From Armatimonadota bacterium (GTDB lineage Bacteria; Armatimonadota; UBA5829), in contig JBDKUO010000056.1 of assembly GCA_039679645.1 (NCBI GenBank), forward strand, positions 1 to 61,904: 61,904 bases of DNA, written 5' to 3'. The notes below the pieces were generated by a model that was not told the origin of the DNA, ran no database searches, and saw only the letters and a list, made by a program, of their open reading frames with translations. The translations under genes were made by a program, and so were the position numbers. This document shows positions 49,450-58,123 of the stretch, piece after piece (position 1 is the first letter of the stretch; each line of letters starts with the position of its first letter).

Positions 49450-50646
49450 TTATTTCAGCTTACTTACAGCCTCGGCTATCCTGTCCAAGCCCTTTTCGAT
49501 GTTATCCATGGAAGTCGCGTAGGAAAGGCGGATATAGTCATTTGCCCCAAAACCGGCTCCAGCCACTACCGCCACTCTCGCATCATCCAGCAGCCAGCTC
49601 TCCACACAGCCCGAGCACTTCAGCACTTTTCCGCCTGCGCTCTTGCCGAAGAGAGCCGACACATTCGGGAAGACATAAAAAGCTCCGCCGGGCATTGCGC
49701 AGGTGATGCCGTCTATGGCGTTAAGCCTTTCGACTATATACTTTCTGCGCTTGTCGAACTCGGCGACCATCTCGGCCAATATTTCCTGCGGGCCGTTGAG
49801 CGCGGCAACCGCTGCCGGCTGAGCAAACGAGACCAAGTTGGACGCGCTGTGGCTCTGGATAGCCGTCATAGCCGAGATTATTTCTTTTTCGGCGGCGGCA
49901 TAGCCCAGACGCCAGCCGGTCATTGAGAACGCTTTGGAAAAACCGTTGATTGTGATCGTCAGCTTCTTGATCTCATCACCAAGCGAAGCGATGCTCACAT
50001 GCTCGCGCCCATCATAGATGATCTTCTCATAAATCTCATCAGAGAGCACATAGAAACCCTTTTCGACCGCAAGCCGGGCAATCTGCTCGATCTGCTCACG
50101 ATTATAGACCCCGCCTGTCGGGTTGGACGGGCTGTTCAGGATCAGCATCTTGGTCTTGTCCGTTACTGCGGCTCGAAGCTTCTCAATGGGAACGGTGAAC
50201 CCCGTGGACTCGTCCGCATCGACAAAGACGCACTTGCCGCCTGCCAGCCCAACAATCTCAGGATAGCTGACCCAATAGGGCGCAGGGATAATCACTTCAT
50301 CGCCCGGGTCGACTGTCGCCAAGACCGCATTATAGATCGAGTGCTTTGCGCCAAGAGAGACAATCACCTGGTTCGGAGCATAGTCCAATCCGTTATCGCG
50401 TTTGAGCTTGTCGCAGATCGCTTTTTTGAGATCGGCAGTGCCGCTGGTCGGGGTGTATTTCGTAAACCCAGCCTGCAGCGATTTTATCGCGGCATCTTTA
50501 ATGTGCTGCGGCGTATCGAAATCGGGCTCACCCGCGCCAAAGCCGATAACGTCGATCCCGTCCGCTTTCATCTGCTTTGCCTTCGCCGTGACTGCCAGTG
50601 TCGGCGAAGGAGTTACACTTTTTGCTCTCTGCGATATATCGGGCAT
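49450..50646 (-). CDS. Aspartate/aromatic aminotransferase, class I PLP enzyme
   Basis: The 398-residue fold-type I aminotransferase would transfer amino groups between aspartate (or aromatic or alanine-like amino acids) and 2-oxoglutarate. It shows SPTLAVTAKAKQMKADG near the start, GAGEPDFDTPQHI, the NPTGGVYN turn, YVLSDEIYEKIIYDG and the PLP lysine in INGFSKAFSMTGWRLGY (about residues 230-246). The start MPDISQ is chosen because GAGGAGTAAGG lies just upstream; the longer ORF reads through a GTGGAAAG repeat. It matches aspartate aminotransferases of the Ib subgroup best, though the specific substrate is inferred. Confidence 0.94.
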   Translation of the reverse strand: MPDISQRAKSVTPSPTLAVTAKAKQMKADGIDVIGFGAGEPDFDTPQHIKDAAIKSLQAGFTKYTPTSGTADLKKAICDKLKRDNGLDYAPNQVIVSLGAKHSIYNAVLATVDPGDEVIIPAPYWVSYPEIVGLAGGKCVFVDADESTGFTVPIEKLRAAVTDKTKMLILNSPSNPTGGVYNREQIEQIARLAVEKGFYVLSDEIYEKIIYDGREHVSIASLGDEIKKLTITINGFSKAFSMTGWRLGYAAAEKEIISAMTAIQSHSASNLVSFAQPAAVAALNGPQEILAEMVAEFDKRRKYIVERLNAIDGITCAMPGGAFYVFPNVSALFGKSAGGKVLKCSGCVESWLLDDARVAVVAGAGFGANDYIRLSYATSMDNIEKGLDRIAEAVSKLK

Positions 50647-50661
50647 TTCCTTACTCCTCAG

Positions 50662-50737
50662 AAGTGGAGAGTGGAAAGCTAAAAGTGGAAAGTCCGGATT
50701 GACGGCGCTTTCCACTTTCCACTATCTACTTTCCACT
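50662..50737. repeat. Inverted pair of GTGGAAAGT-type repeats
   Basis: The left arm (50662-50694; words GTGGAGA, GTGGAAAG, AAAAGTGG) and inverted right arm (50707-50737; CTTTCCACT words) fill the spacer between fabF and the aminotransferase gene. The right arm abuts the fabF stop. Confidence 0.8.
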
Positions 50738-51974
50738 AATCCGCAAATCTCTTGAAAATCAGCGTCGCATTCTGGCCGCCGAAGCCGAACGAGTTGTTCA
50801 TGGCATACTCGATCTTTGCCTCACGCGCTTCGTTTGGTACGAAATCCAGATCGCACGCCGGGTCGGGCTCCACGAGATTTCGTGTGGGCGCAATTACACC
50901 ATCGGTCAACGCCTTGATACATACAATGCTCTCGACCGCGCCTGCGGCTCCCAGCAGATGGCCGATCATCGACTTGGTCGAGCTGACCATCATCTTGTAG
51001 GCATGATCGCCGAAAGCTCTCTTGATAGCCTCGACCTCGCCCGGGTCGCCCACAGGGGTCGAAGTGGCGTGCGCGTTTACATAATCGATCTTCTCGGGCG
51101 CAAGCCCAGCGCGACCCAGCGCATTCTTCATACTGCGGGATGCGCCGTCGGGGCTGTTTGCGACCATATCGTAAGCATCAGCCGAGCACCCATATCCGAC
51201 CACTTCGGCATAAATCTTTGCTCCGCGAGCCTTGGCATGCTCCAATTCTTCGAGCACGACCACACCGGAGCCTTCTCCCATAATGAAGCCGTCTCTGTTT
51301 TTATCGAACGGGCGGGACGCATGCTCCGGGTCGTCGTTATTGGTGGACATCGCCTTCATAGTGCAGAAACCCGCGCATGAAAGGGGTCTGATCGCAGCTT
51401 CGGCTCCGCCCGCCATCATAACGTCGGCGTCACCGCGCTTGATCATGTGCCACGACTCACCCATCGAGTGGCTGGCAGTTGCGCAAGCCGTCACGACGGC
51501 CATGTTCGGGCCCTTCGCGCCGGTTATAATAGCAACGACGCCGCTGGCCATATTGGAGATCAGCATAGGCACAAAGAACGGGCTGACCCGCCTGGGGCCG
51601 CTCTCCCAGATAACTTTCTGCTGGGTCTCCCACGTCTCGACTCCGCCGATACCTGAACCGATAAGCACACCCACGCGCGGAGCGTTTTCCTCGGTGATGA
51701 CCAGACCGCTGTCGTCAAAAGCCATTTTAGCCGCCGCGACACCGAATTTGGTGAACTGGTCCATCCGCCGGGCGAGCTTGGCATCGACATATTTGGTGAC
51801 GTCAAAATCTTTTACCTGCGCCGCAATTTTGGTCGGGTGATCACAGGCGTCAAAATGAGTGATCGGGGCGATAGCATTCTTGCATGCCTTGACCCCCTCC
51901 CAAAACTCATCGACCGTGTTTCCCAACGGCGTAACGGCGCCAAGACCGGTTATGACTATTCTTCTATCCTGCAT
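50736..51974 (-). CDS. fabF: 3-Oxoacyl-ACP synthase II
   Basis: The 412-residue condensing enzyme elongates acyl-ACP with malonyl-ACP. The Cys-His-His triad is visible: VVTACATASHSMG (Cys near residue 163), NAHATSTPVGD (His near 305) and SMIGHLLGAAGAVE (His near 341). The start MQDRRIVITG is preferred to a longer one because AAGG lies 6 bases upstream. In many bacteria fabF directly follows acpP; here a four-helix-bundle gene flanked by inverted repeats lies between them. It is the last gene of the fatty-acid run. Confidence 0.97.
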   Translation of the reverse strand: MQDRRIVITGLGAVTPLGNTVDEFWEGVKACKNAIAPITHFDACDHPTKIAAQVKDFDVTKYVDAKLARRMDQFTKFGVAAAKMAFDDSGLVITEENAPRVGVLIGSGIGGVETWETQQKVIWESGPRRVSPFFVPMLISNMASGVVAIITGAKGPNMAVVTACATASHSMGESWHMIKRGDADVMMAGGAEAAIRPLSCAGFCTMKAMSTNNDDPEHASRPFDKNRDGFIMGEGSGVVVLEELEHAKARGAKIYAEVVGYGCSADAYDMVANSPDGASRSMKNALGRAGLAPEKIDYVNAHATSTPVGDPGEVEAIKRAFGDHAYKMMVSSTKSMIGHLLGAAGAVESIVCIKALTDGVIAPTRNLVEPDPACDLDFVPNEAREAKIEYAMNNSFGFGGQNATLIFKRFAD

Positions 51975-51991
51975 TAACATCCTTCTAGTAT

Positions 51992-52448
51992 GGGTGATGG
52001 GTGTTAGGTATTGGGTGTTAGGGAACCGACACCGGCACGCTTGACTTGCTTGCTAATGCATTACGCAAGCAATAGAGCTGTTTTGCCAACGCAGTAGCCA
52101 ATCCAGACAATTCCTGGAAATCGCTCTGCGCGATGTAGCCCAGCCTGTACGCAATCTCAAATTGTGTCTGCAGTTCAGCAAGCGAACCTTGAGCCATCGC
52201 GATGTGCTGAAGATACTCCTTCAAATGCTCGCGAACATGCCCTTCAGCTATGTTTGATGGAACTGAAACCGCCGCACGTCTCATTTGCCCCGTAAGCCCA
52301 TAGAGTTCACTCTTAGGAAGAGCTTGTGTGATTCGATACACGCTTTCCACAAGATTCATTCCTGTCTGCCAAACCCGCAGGTCACGGAAGCTATTGATAA
52401 CGGCGCCGGTTTCCTTCCCCATCACCTAATACCTAACACCCATCACCC
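51992..52448. mobile_element. Possible cassette: four-helix-bundle gene between 21-bp inverted repeats
   Basis: The first 21 bases from 51992 and the reverse complement of the last 21 bases before 52448 are identical (start GGGTGATGG, end GGTATT); beyond that the arms remain similar. They belong to the GGTGTTR repeat family. The 457-bp unit contains only the four-helix-bundle gene and sits between acpP and fabF. No target-site duplication is obvious and no transposase is present, so mobility is inferred. Confidence 0.5.
52018..52422 (-). CDS. Four-helix-bundle protein (S23/IVP family)
   Basis: The 134-residue protein belongs to the 23S rRNA intervening-sequence (S23) family: SFRDLRVWQTGMNLVESVYRI at the start, then LYGLTGQMRRAAVSVPSNIAEGH (residues about 41-63, in two parts) and a long third and fourth helix. 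Members are basic four-helix bundles that form pentamers; the related Avd protein helps diversity-generating reverse transcriptases. Its start codon and ribosome site (GGTATTAGGTG) lie in one repeat arm and its stop codon in the other. It interrupts the acpP-fabF junction, so it looks like a late insertion. Confidence 0.9.
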   Translation of the reverse strand: MGKETGAVINSFRDLRVWQTGMNLVESVYRITQALPKSELYGLTGQMRRAAVSVPSNIAEGHVREHLKEYLQHIAMAQGSLAELQTQFEIAYRLGYIAQSDFQELSGLATALAKQLYCLRNALASKSSVPVSVP

Positions 52449-52455
52449 GGCTTTT

Positions 52456-52692
52456 TTAAGCCGACTTGCTTGTGATATAATCGACAGCCTGATTCACGGT
52501 GGTGATCTTCTCGGCGTCTTCGTCCGGTATCTGAACTTCGAACTCGTCCTCAAAGCCGATTACGAGGTCGACCACGTCCAGTGAATCCGCGCCGAGATCG
52601 TCGACGAACGATGCCGTCTCAGTGACTTCGTCCTCGGATACTTTAAGTCTGTCAACTACTACTTTTTTTACTCTCTCTAGAGTTGTTGCCAT
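52456..52692 (-). CDS. acpP: Acyl carrier protein
   Basis: The 78-residue acidic helical protein carries growing acyl chains on a phosphopantetheine attached to the Ser of [13 protein letters not shown] (about residue 38). The length and charge are typical. GAGGAGG lies about 8 bases before the ATG. It is encoded between fabG and the four-helix-bundle gene. A short GGCTT...AAGCC palindrome overlaps its stop and could attenuate read-through to fabF. Confidence 0.97.
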   Translation of the reverse strand: MATTLERVKKVVVDRLKVSEDEVTETASFVDDLGADSLDVVDLVIGFEDEFEVQIPDEDAEKITTVNQAVDYITSKSA

Positions 52693-52705
52693 AATAACTT
52701 CCTCC

Positions 52706-53470
52706 TCACATAACCATTCCGCCGTCAACGGCGATTACTTGCCCGGTGGTGTAGCTCGACATTGGTGAACACAAGAAGAGCACCACTTCAGCCACATCGT
52801 CCGGAGTACCGAGGCGCCTCAAGGGAATCTGCTGGGCAATTCCAGCCTTTGCATCCTCGGGCATCTCCTCGGTCATCACTGTCTGAATAAAGCCGGGCGC
52901 AACCGCGTTGACGTTGACACCACGCGAACCAAGCTCCTTGGCCGTGGTCTTTGTCAAAGCGATAACTCCGCCCTTGGAAGCGGAATAGTTAGCCTGTCCC
53001 GCATTCCCCATAATCCCCATTACGCTCGCCATATTGACGATCTTGCCGCTTCGCTGGCGCATCATCAACTTGGCTACCGCCTTGGAGCAAATGAACACTC
53101 CCTTTAGGTTTGTGTCCAAAACCATATCCCATTCCTGCTCGCTCATGCGAACCAACAGGTTATCACGAGTGATCCCCGCATTGTTGACTAGTATATCGAT
53201 CCTGCCGAACTTGTCAACTGCCGCCTGGACCATCTTATCGACATCGTCAGGGTTTGAGACGCTGCCGTAAACCGCAAGAGCCTCACCGCCCATATCTTCG
53301 ACTTCTTTCGCAACCGCCTGAGCGGCCTCCGGCACAAAGTCCGCAATCACGATCTTTGCGCCTTCCTTGGCAAGTCTCAAGGCTATTGACCTGCCGATGC
53401 CCTTACCTGCTCTGCCTGCGCCTGTTATCAGCGCTATTTGTCCTTCAAGTAACAACTTACATTCTCCCAT
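52706..53470 (-). CDS. fabG: 3-Oxoacyl-ACP reductase
   Basis: This short-chain dehydrogenase reduces 3-oxoacyl-ACP with NADPH. It has the catalytic S-Y-K set (MASVMGIMG with Ser region, [13 protein letters not shown]), [14 protein letters not shown] and the C-terminal [15 protein letters not shown]. The glycine-rich loop reads [15 protein letters not shown], three residues longer than the usual TGASRGIG form. The start is uncertain: ATG at 53470 lies only 7 bases after a TATAAT, and a TTG five codons in has GGGAG upstream. It follows a methyltransferase gene rather than fabD directly. Confidence 0.95.
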   Translation of the reverse strand: MGECKLLLEGQIALITGAGRAGKGIGRSIALRLAKEGAKIVIADFVPEAAQAVAKEVEDMGGEALAVYGSVSNPDDVDKMVQAAVDKFGRIDILVNNAGITRDNLLVRMSEQEWDMVLDTNLKGVFICSKAVAKLMMRQRSGKIVNMASVMGIMGNAGQANYSASKGGVIALTKTTAKELGSRGVNVNAVAPGFIQTVMTEEMPEDAKAGIAQQIPLRRLGTPDDVAEVVLFLCSPMSSYTTGQVIAVDGGMVM

Positions 53471-53500
53471 CGTCTATTATATTTCGCGTGAACCGCAATA

Positions 53501-54124
53501 TCATTTCGGAACCGCTTCGATAATAAACTGAAACGTAACCAGATTCGGAACGAACCTGCTCAGTATTCGGTGCCTTGCCCTTTTATAGACACGGTCAAAC
53601 TTTGTGATCCGGTAACCCGTATCTTCAAAAAGCCGCCTTGCGGTGGATGCCGTGAAGAACCTCAAGTGCGTGTCATCCAGAATACCTGCGTTGACATATT
53701 CGAACCTGCCGAACAGCAGGTTGAACCTGACTTCGTAATACGCCACATTCGGGATCGACGCCAGTACCTTGCCGCCGTTTTTGAGCAAGTCGCGCGAACG
53801 CCGCAATATATCCCACGGGTCCTTGAGGTGCTCCAGCACGTCACCGAATATCACCGCATCAAATCCGGGCTCTATCTCAGCCCACACATCCGGCGACTCG
53901 ATATCGCCTGTTATAGCCCTGTCCGCATACCGGCTCGCCTGCCGGATCAGTTCCGGATTGATTTCGACAACCGTGACCTTACATCCCAGCTCATCCATAG
54001 CCTGGGTCATAAAACCGGTGGCGCAGCCTGCTTCAAGCACTCTCGAACCCGGCGCGACGCAATTGAACATCATCTCATGCGAGTAACCGAGCCCCGTATG
54101 CGTGTATATCTTATTGTGCTTCAT
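53501..54124 (-). CDS. Class I SAM-dependent methyltransferase
   Basis: The 207-residue protein has a methyltransferase Rossmann core: motif I RVLEAGCATGFMTQAM (about residues 28-43), the acidic ribose-binding VEINPEL, motif IV AVIFGDVLEHLKDPW (about 89-103) and IPNVAYYEVRFNLLFG. This resembles methyltransferases linked to glycan or lipid modification (Methyltransf_23 group). It sits between fabD and fabG, 9 bases after the fabD stop, which is not a usual place and suggests a lipid-related substrate; that remains inference. No good Shine-Dalgarno site is seen. Confidence 0.85.
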   Translation of the reverse strand: MKHNKIYTHTGLGYSHEMMFNCVAPGSRVLEAGCATGFMTQAMDELGCKVTVVEINPELIRQASRYADRAITGDIESPDVWAEIEPGFDAVIFGDVLEHLKDPWDILRRSRDLLKNGGKVLASIPNVAYYEVRFNLLFGRFEYVNAGILDDTHLRFFTASTARRLFEDTGYRITKFDRVYKRARHRILSRFVPNLVTFQFIIEAVPK

Positions 54125-54132
54125 AAAAATGA

Positions 54133-55065
54133 TTAGATCAGCGCTTCAAGGGATGCTTTGTCGCCAACAGAGTAAACCTCGGCATCTCTGGCAATCCTCT
54201 TGATGAGCCCTGCAAGCACTGAGCCCGACCCTAATTCTATAAATACTTCGGCCCCTGCGTCAAGCATTGCGTTTATCGACTCGACCCAGCGCACGCTTCC
54301 GGTGATCTGTTTAGACAGATTCACTTTGACTTCTTCGGCCTCATTCTCGACCTGGGCTGTGTAGTTTGCCACCACCGGGGTCGAAAGATTATTTATCCGG
54401 CAGGCATGCAAAGCCTCAAGCAGAGCGTCAGAGGCGTCCTGCATGAGCGGCGAGTGAAACGCACCGCTTACACTCAGCGGAACCACCCGCCTCGCGCCCA
54501 TCTCAGAGGCTATCTCAGAAGCCCGCTTCACCGCATCCGTCTCGCCGGATATTACGGTCTGGATAGGGCTGTTAAAGTTTGCTGCCACGACAATTCCGGA
54601 ATCCGACGCCTTTGAAACCGCTTCAGATACCTGATCGGGAGAAAGGCCAAGAATGGCGGCCATGGTGCCCGGATTAGCCTGCGCGGCATCGTTCATAAGC
54701 TTTGCTCGTTCGCGGACGAGCTTGAGGCCGTCTACAAAATCATAAGCGCAGGCAGCAAAGAGGGCCGCGTATTCGCCTACACTGTGCCCTGCTGCAACAA
54801 TCGGCTTCAGACCTGATGCGGCAGCGACCATATAGGCAGCGCAGGATGTCAAATAAAGCGCAGGCTGGGTGTTGATCGTCAGCGTAAGCTGGTCCTCGGG
54901 TCCGTTGAAGCACAGGTCGGACAGCGAAAAGCCCAGCGCATCATCGGCCATGTCAAAGAGGACTCTGGCCTCATCGAAGGACTCATAGAGGCCTTTGCCC
55001 ATGCCCACTGCCTGCGAACCCTGGCCGGGAAAGACGAATGCAAGCTTCTTGCCTAGTAAGCCCAT
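54133..55065 (-). CDS. fabD: Malonyl-CoA:ACP transacylase
   Basis: The 310-residue enzyme loads malonyl groups onto ACP. It shows FVFPGQGSQAVGMG (residues 10-23), QPALYLTS, the nucleophile elbow AAGHSVGEYAAL (Ser near 93), the catalytic His in SGAFHSPLM (about 202) and FIELGSGSVLAGLIKRI near the end. Its start overlaps the end of fabH by 13 bases, so both are translated in a coupled manner. Confidence 0.97.
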   Translation of the reverse strand: MGLLGKKLAFVFPGQGSQAVGMGKGLYESFDEARVLFDMADDALGFSLSDLCFNGPEDQLTLTINTQPALYLTSCAAYMVAAASGLKPIVAAGHSVGEYAALFAACAYDFVDGLKLVRERAKLMNDAAQANPGTMAAILGLSPDQVSEAVSKASDSGIVVAANFNSPIQTVISGETDAVKRASEIASEMGARRVVPLSVSGAFHSPLMQDASDALLEALHACRINNLSTPVVANYTAQVENEAEEVKVNLSKQITGSVRWVESINAMLDAGAEVFIELGSGSVLAGLIKRIARDAEVYSVGDKASLEALI

Positions 55066-56048
55066 TTCATCACTCCCGCGGCCCAGGTAAGCCCCGCGCC
55101 GAAGCCGACCGTGACGACCGTGTCGCCTTTTTTGATCTTGCCCTCGCTCAGCGCTTCATCCAGCGCAATCGGGATAGAGGCAGCCGAGGTGTTGCCGTAT
55201 TTTTGGATGTTTACAAAAAACTTGTCTTTGGCAAGCCCGAGCCTTTGGACGGCGGAGTCGATAATCCTGATGTTTGCCTGATGAGGGATCACCATATCGA
55301 TATCTTCTACCTTCATGCCCAACTTTGCAAGCACGCGCTCGGTAGCTTCGCCCTGAATCTTGACTGCAAACTTAAAGACCTCACGGCCCTCCATGTGCGT
55401 CTTGTCTGCATGAGAATCAAGCAGTTCATGCGTTAACGGCTGTCTGCTTCCACCGCCGGGGATGCACAGAGCGTTAGCGCTGGCGCCGTCCGAGCCCAGT
55501 TCAAACCCGAGCATTCCCTCGCCTTCGCCTACAGGACCAACTAACGCTGCGCCCGCGCCATCTCCGAAGAGAATGCAGGTCGTGCGGTCCGTCCAGTTGG
55601 TTACCCGAGTGAGCAGATCAGCGCCAATCACCAGCACGTGATTGTACATGCCGCTGGTGATGAAAGAGTTGGCAGCGGCCAGTGAATATACCCAACCCGA
55701 ACAGCCGGCTCCCAGATCGAATGCCGCAGCGTTTTTACAGCCCAAAGCGTTTTGCACGATAGAGGCTGTGGCAGGATATTGCATATCTCCCGTCACCGTG
55801 GCGAGAATTATGAGATCGATATCATCCGGCGTCAAACCTGCGCGGTCAAGAGCTATCTTCGCGGCCTTTGTCGCATAGTCGCTCGTCGCTTCGCCTTCGG
55901 CAGATATACGCCGTTCGGAGATTCCGGTCATCGTGCGGATCCACTCGTCGTTAGTGTCGACCATCTTCTCCAGGTCCGCATTTGAGAGCACCTTATCCGG
56001 CACGGCTGAACCGGTGCCGATAATTCCCGCATTCCTCTGGTTACACAT
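55053..56048 (-). CDS. fabH: 3-Oxoacyl-ACP synthase III
   Basis: This enzyme starts fatty-acid synthesis by condensing acetyl-CoA (or a branched acyl-CoA) with malonyl-ACP. The triad is present: Cys in FDLGAGCSGWVYSL (about residue 110), His in VIPHQANIRI and Asn in KYGNTSAASIP. The start MCNQRN has AGG about 7 bases upstream; an in-frame start ten codons earlier lacks any ribosome site. The gene lies between plsX and fabD, the usual order. Primer specificity cannot be read with confidence. Confidence 0.97.
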   Translation of the reverse strand: MCNQRNAGIIGTGSAVPDKVLSNADLEKMVDTNDEWIRTMTGISERRISAEGEATSDYATKAAKIALDRAGLTPDDIDLIILATVTGDMQYPATASIVQNALGCKNAAAFDLGAGCSGWVYSLAAANSFITSGMYNHVLVIGADLLTRVTNWTDRTTCILFGDGAGAALVGPVGEGEGMLGFELGSDGASANALCIPGGGSRQPLTHELLDSHADKTHMEGREVFKFAVKIQGEATERVLAKLGMKVEDIDMVIPHQANIRIIDSAVQRLGLAKDKFFVNIQKYGNTSAASIPIALDEALSEGKIKKGDTVVTVGFGAGLTWAAGVMKWAY

Positions 56049-56105
56049 AGCACATCCTATCTCATCTGACATAAACATACTAAACAGGCCATAACCTGCT
56101 GACTG

Positions 56106-57128
56106 TTAACTGTTATTTCCCACCTGCATGGGTTCCTGCTTGTCCGCACCGATAATCGAATCCCTGATCGTGCTGACAACGTGGCCGTTTACCGCTTCCT
56201 TTGCGGCCCTGACTGCGCTTGCGACCGCGCGCGCATTAGACCTGCCATGGCCGATGATACACACACCGTCAAGCCCAAGCAGAGGCGCACCGCCGTGTTC
56301 GGCGTAGTCCAGTTTCTTCTGCAGACGCCTGAACATCGGCGCAAGCAGCAATAAGGGGATTTTGGCGAGCGGATGCACGCGAAGATCATCCTTGATGACC
56401 CCGGTCACATGCTCGATCAGCCCTTCGGCGACCTTCAGCGCAACGTTTCCGGCGAACCCATCGGCTATTATCACATCGGCTTCGTTTGAAAGCAGATGTC
56501 TGCCTTCGACATTGCCGATAAAGTTCAATTTACTCGCAGCCAAGACTTCATACGTAGCCCTGACAACCTCGTTGCCCTTGCTCTTCTCCTCGCCAATCGA
56601 AAGCAGAGCTACACGCGGATTTTGGATCGAGAAAACTTTCTCTGCATAGACGCTGCCCATCACGGCAAACTGCGTCAGGTTTTCAACGCTGCAGTCTGCA
56701 ACGGCGCCGGCGTCCAGCATAATGGTCGGGCCATGTCTTCCGGGCCAGACGCACGCAATGGCCGGGCGATCAATACCTTTGATCCTGCCTAGCCTGAGCG
56801 TTGCGACCGCCATAGCCGCTGCGGTATTGCCGACACTGACCATGGCGTCGGCCTCGCCTTTTTTGACCATAGACGCGGCAACAACCACGGACGCGTCACG
56901 CTTCGTGCGGACAGCGTCCACGTGGTCGTCCATCGTGATCACTTCCGAGGTATGTCTGATCGTTACTCTATTGGACGCGGCAAACTCAGCCGGCAGATAT
57001 CGCCTTATGGCCTTTTCATCCCCGACAAGAACAACGTCCACGTCATGCAGCTTGCTGCCCTGCGCCGCTCCCTTGACTATCTCCGCGGGAGCAAAATCGC
57101 CACCCATTGCATCGACGGCTATTTTCAT
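56106..57128 (-). CDS. plsX: Phosphate acyltransferase PlsX
   Basis: The 340-residue enzyme turns acyl-ACP into acyl-phosphate for phospholipid synthesis. Typical blocks are MKIAVDAMGGDFAP at the start, ADAMVSVGNTAAAMA, IMLDAGAVADC (where many homologues have DxGAN), LLSIGEEKSKGNE, FIGNVEGRHLL and CIIGHGRSNARAVASAV near the end. AAGGG lies 9 bases before the ATG. It follows rpmF by 34 bases and precedes fabH, as in Firmicutes and many other phyla. Confidence 0.97.
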   Translation of the reverse strand: MKIAVDAMGGDFAPAEIVKGAAQGSKLHDVDVVLVGDEKAIRRYLPAEFAASNRVTIRHTSEVITMDDHVDAVRTKRDASVVVAASMVKKGEADAMVSVGNTAAAMAVATLRLGRIKGIDRPAIACVWPGRHGPTIMLDAGAVADCSVENLTQFAVMGSVYAEKVFSIQNPRVALLSIGEEKSKGNEVVRATYEVLAASKLNFIGNVEGRHLLSNEADVIIADGFAGNVALKVAEGLIEHVTGVIKDDLRVHPLAKIPLLLLAPMFRRLQKKLDYAEHGGAPLLGLDGVCIIGHGRSNARAVASAVRAAKEAVNGHVVSTIRDSIIGADKQEPMQVGNNS

Positions 57129-57162
57129 GCGCGAATCCCTTCGACGCCGTCAGTCAGCAACT

Positions 57163-57357
57163 CTACTCGGCCTTCTGCTTTTCCTTGATTTCTATAACCA
57201 GCCGGCCGTTGTAATAGCCGCACGACGGGCAGGCATGGTGCGGTTGAGCCGGCGCATGGCAGCGCGGGCACTCCGAGACGGTCGGCACGTTGAGCTTGTA
57301 GTGCGTTCTGCGCAGACGCGTCCTCTGATTTGAATGTCGTCTTTTCGGTAAAGGCAT
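57163..57357 (-). CDS. rpmF: Ribosomal protein bL32
   Basis: The 64-residue protein of the large ribosomal subunit starts MPLPKRRHSNQRTRLRRTHY and has the four zinc cysteines (ECPRCH and HACPSCG) of the zinc-binding form. AAGGAG lies 6 bases before the ATG. It sits between yceD and plsX, a highly conserved gene order. The C-terminal tail (EIKEKQKAE) is slightly longer than usual. Confidence 0.97.
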   Translation of the reverse strand: MPLPKRRHSNQRTRLRRTHYKLNVPTVSECPRCHAPAQPHHACPSCGYYNGRLVIEIKEKQKAE

Positions 57358-57560
57358 TTAGATCTCCTTTTGTATAGTCAAAAAGTCTAAAAGTTTGAAA
57401 GTCAAAAAGTTGCCATCAATCAACAGCGACAATACTGATCGCACGCAATCTCCGAATCGCGTGCGAAACCGAATACTAGGATTTCAAATCCTCAGATTCT
57501 GTTTCGGGCGTCATCGGAAATAACGCCCGATCAAAGTTAACTTTTTGACATTTTGACTCT
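57358..57560. repeat. AAAAAGT-type inverted arms enclosing nested hairpins
   Basis: The left arm lies at 57376-57412 and its inverse at 57537-57562. Between them are GCACGC/GCGTGC (57441-57464), AGGATTT/AAATCCT (57478-57492) nested in CGAAAC/GTTTCG, and GGGCGT/ACGCCC (57506-57528). No gene is present; it separates yceD from rpmF. Confidence 0.75.
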
Positions 57561-58097
57561 CTAGCTTTCCGACTCATCTTCTTCAAGCAGCTCTGCGAGC
57601 GCGCCGAACGGAGACTCATCGCCCTCCGCCGGGCAGCCGCATGGCCCCTCATTAAGGTCCTTGCCGCAGCGCGAACAAAGACCCTTGCACTCATCCGAGC
57701 ACAAAGTCTTGATCGGAACAGCGACCGCGATGTTCTGGCGCAGCAGCTCGGTCAGGTCGAGAATATAGTCCACAAACAGCGGCTCTTTCTCGTCCTCGGG
57801 AAGCTCCTGTTCCTCAAGCACCTCAATCGTGTGTCCCGGTATCTGTAATTCTTCTTCTATCGGCAGCTTAAGATCGATCGTATAAGGTTTAAGACACCTG
57901 GTGCACTCAAGCTCGATTGTAGCCTCAAAGTGCCCCCTAGTGACTATATGCTTGCCGGTATTGTTAAACGTAATCTCGCCGCTTATCGGCTTGACGCATT
58001 TGACTCCGCTTTCGGGGTCATCAATAGGCGGCTCATCTATATTATACTGTATTCGCTTGCCAAGGTGCGATGCTATTTCACTTAGGTCGAGTTTCAT
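57561..58097 (-). CDS. yceD: YceD/DUF177 family protein
   Basis: The 178-residue protein belongs to the DUF177 family, which is linked to 23S rRNA accumulation or ribosome assembly and almost always sits next to rpmF. It has IELECTRCLKPYTID (a CxxC near residue 70) and LCSDECKGLCSRCGKDLNEGPC (about 138-160, in two parts), probable metal ligands, and an acidic tail (LAELLEEDESES). The start MKLDLSEI is preferred; a GTG three codons earlier is possible, neither having a strong ribosome site. It follows ackA by 26 bases. Confidence 0.93.
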   Translation of the reverse strand: MKLDLSEIASHLGKRIQYNIDEPPIDDPESGVKCVKPISGEITFNNTGKHIVTRGHFEATIELECTRCLKPYTIDLKLPIEEELQIPGHTIEVLEEQELPEDEKEPLFVDYILDLTELLRQNIAVAVPIKTLCSDECKGLCSRCGKDLNEGPCGCPAEGDESPFGALAELLEEDESES

Positions 58098-58123
58098 TGT
58101 CGGCACCTGTATTCTATAACTTG

